Assembly: GCA_963773055.1 (NCBI GenBank)
Contig: CAVYZL010000003.1
Coordinates: forward strand, 434,001 to 498,000
Origin: PALSA-612 sp963773055
GTDB taxonomy: Bacteria > Actinomycetota > Thermoleophilia > Gaiellales > Gaiellaceae
DNA: 64,000 bases
Direction of reading: 5' to 3'
Shown piece by piece: positions 62,155 through 64,000 of this stretch; the first letter of the stretch is position 1; every line of letters begins with the position of its first letter. Made by a program: the position numbers and the translations under genes. A model generated the notes under the pieces. The model was not told the DNA's origin. It worked only from the letters and a program-made list of their open reading frames with translations, and ran no database searches.

Positions 62155-64000
62155 CTATGCCCCGAAGACGTTGTGGATGATGAGATCGATGGCCTTGATC
62201 CCGATGAACGGCAGGATCATGCCGCCGAGCCCGTAGATGAGGAGGTTGCGACGCAGCAGCGCCGTCGCACCGATCGCGCGGTACTTGACGCCGCGCAGCG
62301 CAAGGGGCACGAGTGCGGGGATGACGAGCGCGTTGAAGATGATCGCCGAGATGATCGCGCTGTACGGGCTGCCGAGGTTCATGACGTTGAGCGCGTCGAG
62401 CGGCCCAGAGCCGTTCGTCGCATAGGTCGTCGCGAAGATCGCGGGCAGGATGGCGAAGTACTTGGCGACGTCGTTCGCGATCGAGAACGTCGTCAGAGCG
62501 CCACGCGTGATGAGGAGCTGCTTGCCGACCTCGACGATCTCGATCAGCTTCGTCGGGTTCGAGTCCAGGTCGACCATGTTGCCGGCTTCCTTCGCCGCGG
62601 TCGTGCCGGTATTCATCGCCACGCCGACGTCGGATTGGGCGAGCGCCGGCGCATCGTTCGTCCCGTCTCCCGTCATCGCCACCATCCGCCCGCGCGCCTG
62701 CTCTTCGCGGATCAGCTCGAGCTTGCGTTCGGGGGTGGCCTCGGCGAGGAAGTCGTCGACGCCGGACTCCTGCGCGATGACCGCGGCGGTGACCGGGTTG
62801 TCTCCGGTGATCATGACCGTGCGGATGCCCATCTTCCGCAGCTCGTCGAAGCGCTCGGTCATGCCGCCCTTGACGATGTCCTTCAGATGGACGACGCCGA
62901 GCGCCCAGTTGTCCTGCGCCACGACGAGCGGCGTCCCGCCCGACCGTGCGACGCCGTCCACGAGCATGTCGAGGTCGTCGGGCACGCGCCCGCCGTTGTC
63001 GGTCACAAAAAGCTTGACTGAGTCCGCTGCCCCCTTGCGGAGGCTCTTGCCGTCGACGTCGAGCCCGCTCATGCGCGTCGAGGCAGAGAAGGGGATGAAC
63101 TCGTGCTCACCGAGCTCCTGCTCACGAAGGCCAAAACGCTCCTTGGCGAGAACGACGATGGAGCGGCCCTCTGGCGTCTCGTCCGCGAGCGACGAGAGCT
63201 GCGCCACGCGCGCCAGCTCGAGCTCCTCGACGCCGCTGACGGGGAGGAACTCGGCCGCCTGCCGGTTGCCGAGCGTGATCGTGCCCGTCTTGTCGAGCAG
63301 GAGCACGTCGACGTCCCCGGACGCTTCGACCGCGCGACCCGACATGGCGAGGACGTTCCGCTGCACGAGCCGGTCCATGCCTGCGATGCCGATTGCGGAG
63401 AGCAAGGCGCCGATCGTCGTCGGGATGAGGGCGACGAGGAGCGCGATCAGCACGGTCTGAGACAGGTTGGTGCCGGCGTAGACGGCAAATGGCCGCAGCG
63501 TCACGACGGCAGCCAGGAAGGTGATGGTCAGGGCCGCAAGCAAGATGTTGAGCGCGATCTCGTTCGGCGTCTTCCGGCGCTCGGCGCCCTCGACGAGCGC
63601 GATCATGCGGTCGAGGAAGGAGCGGCCAGGCTCCTGCGTGATCTCGATCACGAGGCGGTCGGAGAGGAGCCTCGTCCCGCCTGTCACGGCGGAGCGGTCG
63701 CCGCCCGCCTCGCGGATCACCGGTGCGGATTCGCCCGTGATCGCCGACTCGTCGACCGAGCCGACGCCCTCGATGATCTCCCCGTCGGCCGGGATGACCT
63801 GCCCGGCCTCGACCACGACCACGTCGCCGCGCTGGAGATCGGGTGCCGGGACCTCCTCGAGGCCGCCGCTCGCCGTGCGTCGATACGCGACGGTCGTTGT
63901 CCGCGTGGCGCGGAGCGCGTTCGCCTGCGCCTTGCCCCGGCCCTCGGCGATCGCCTCGGCAAAGTTCGCGAACAGCACCGTCAACCACAGCCAGAGAGCG
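62155..64000 (-). CDS. kdpB: Potassium-transporting ATPase B chain, 5' partial
   Basis: P-type ATPase subunit of the high-affinity K+ uptake complex KdpFABC. The frame is open to the right edge, where LWLWLTVLFANFAEAIAEGRGKAQA shows the protein begins outside. Visible are SVDESAITGESAPVIRE (actuator), the phosphorylation site DKTGTITLGNRQA (about 63256-63294), FSASTRMSGLD, MVAMTGDGTNDAPALAQ (hinge) and the C-terminal membrane helices. The next gene on the same strand is kdpD after 9 bp; kdpC, which normally follows kdpB, is missing there. Confidence 0.95.
   Translation of the reverse strand, partial: ALWLWLTVLFANFAEAIAEGRGKAQANALRATRTTTVAYRRTASGGLEEVPAPDLQRGDVVVVEAGQVIPADGEIIEGVGSVDESAITGESAPVIREAGGDRSAVTGGTRLLSDRLVIEITQEPGRSFLDRMIALVEGAERRKTPNEIALNILLAALTITFLAAVVTLRPFAVYAGTNLSQTVLIALLVALIPTTIGALLSAIGIAGMDRLVQRNVLAMSGRAVEASGDVDVLLLDKTGTITLGNRQAAEFLPVSGVEELELARVAQLSSLADETPEGRSIVVLAKERFGLREQELGEHEFIPFSASTRMSGLDVDGKSLRKGAADSVKLFVTDNGGRVPDDLDMLVDGVARSGGTPLVVAQDNWALGVVHLKDIVKGGMTERFDELRKMGIRTVMITGDNPVTAAVIAQESGVDDFLAEATPERKLELIREEQARGRMVAMTGDGTNDAPALAQSDVGVAMNTGTTAAKEAGNMVDLDSNPTKLIEIVEVGKQLLITRGALTTFSIANDVAKYFAILPAIFATTYATNGSGPLDALNVMNLGSPYSAIISAIIFNALVIPALVPLALRGVKYRAIGATALLRRNLLIYGLGGMILPFIGIKAIDLIIHNVFGA

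Overview
The window reads as one very GC-rich bacterial chromosome segment, packed with genes on both strands. No tRNA, rRNA, CRISPR array, insertion sequence or phage gene was seen. GTG and TTG starts are common, and neighbouring genes often share ATGA, GTGA or TTGA stop/start overlaps. A Bacillus-type menaquinol:cytochrome c reductase, a futalosine menaquinone pathway, an apparent leaderless promoter pattern and the codon use suggest a deep-branching actinobacterium, possibly of the Thermoleophilia/Gaiella kind. That placement is inference, not proof.

Layout. 0-7 kb: respiratory quinol oxidation (qcrA-qcrB-qcrC) followed on the same strand by menaquinone synthesis (menG, a polyprenyl diphosphate synthase, mqnE, mqnA, mqnC). 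7-13.3 kb: two secreted proteins, a DedA membrane protein, and a sugar aminotransferase coupled to a CapD/FlaA1-type NDP-sugar dehydratase. 13.4-17 kb: a DUF354 protein, a LysR regulator coupled to an iron-type alcohol dehydrogenase, and a PAP2 phosphatase. 17.0-23.8 kb: an eight-gene run in which every gene overlaps the next. It encodes a fumarate-reductase-like flavoprotein, a two-subunit Fe-S fumarase-type hydro-lyase, phosphosulfolactate synthase (ComA), APS reductase, APS kinase, sulfate adenylyltransferase and a TauE-type exporter. 23.9-29.2 kb: a secreted Ig-like protein, a sulfotransferase, a PQQ-propeller protein, an O-antigen ligase and a PIG-L deacetylase. 29.2-33.9 kb: mntR/mntH, homogentisate dioxygenase and tryptophanase. 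33.9-60.6 kb: a long region devoted mainly to surface glycans (flippase, three tandem GT-A paralogues, GT2/GT4 glycosyltransferases, epimerases, a second aminotransferase, two ATP-grasp ligases, a second O-antigen ligase, GT-C-like membrane proteins, and a NeuB-type synthase with an SDR). 60.6-64 kb, reverse strand: a universal stress protein, a short KdpD and KdpB, with no kdpC between kdpB and kdpD.

How the genes could work together. The most interesting unit is the sulfur operon. Sat and the [4Fe-4S] APS reductase make sulfite, and ComA joins sulfite to phosphoenolpyruvate. Sulfolactate, sulfoacrylate and sulfopropionate are the sulfonate analogues of malate, fumarate and succinate, so the co-transcribed fumarase-like and fumarate-reductase-like enzymes may act on those sulfonates. 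APS kinase could separately supply PAPS to the sulfotransferase just downstream.

Caution about sequence quality. Seven genes, perhaps eight, are each split by what looks like a net one-base indel with conserved sequence on both sides. This density points to residual assembly errors more than to gene decay.
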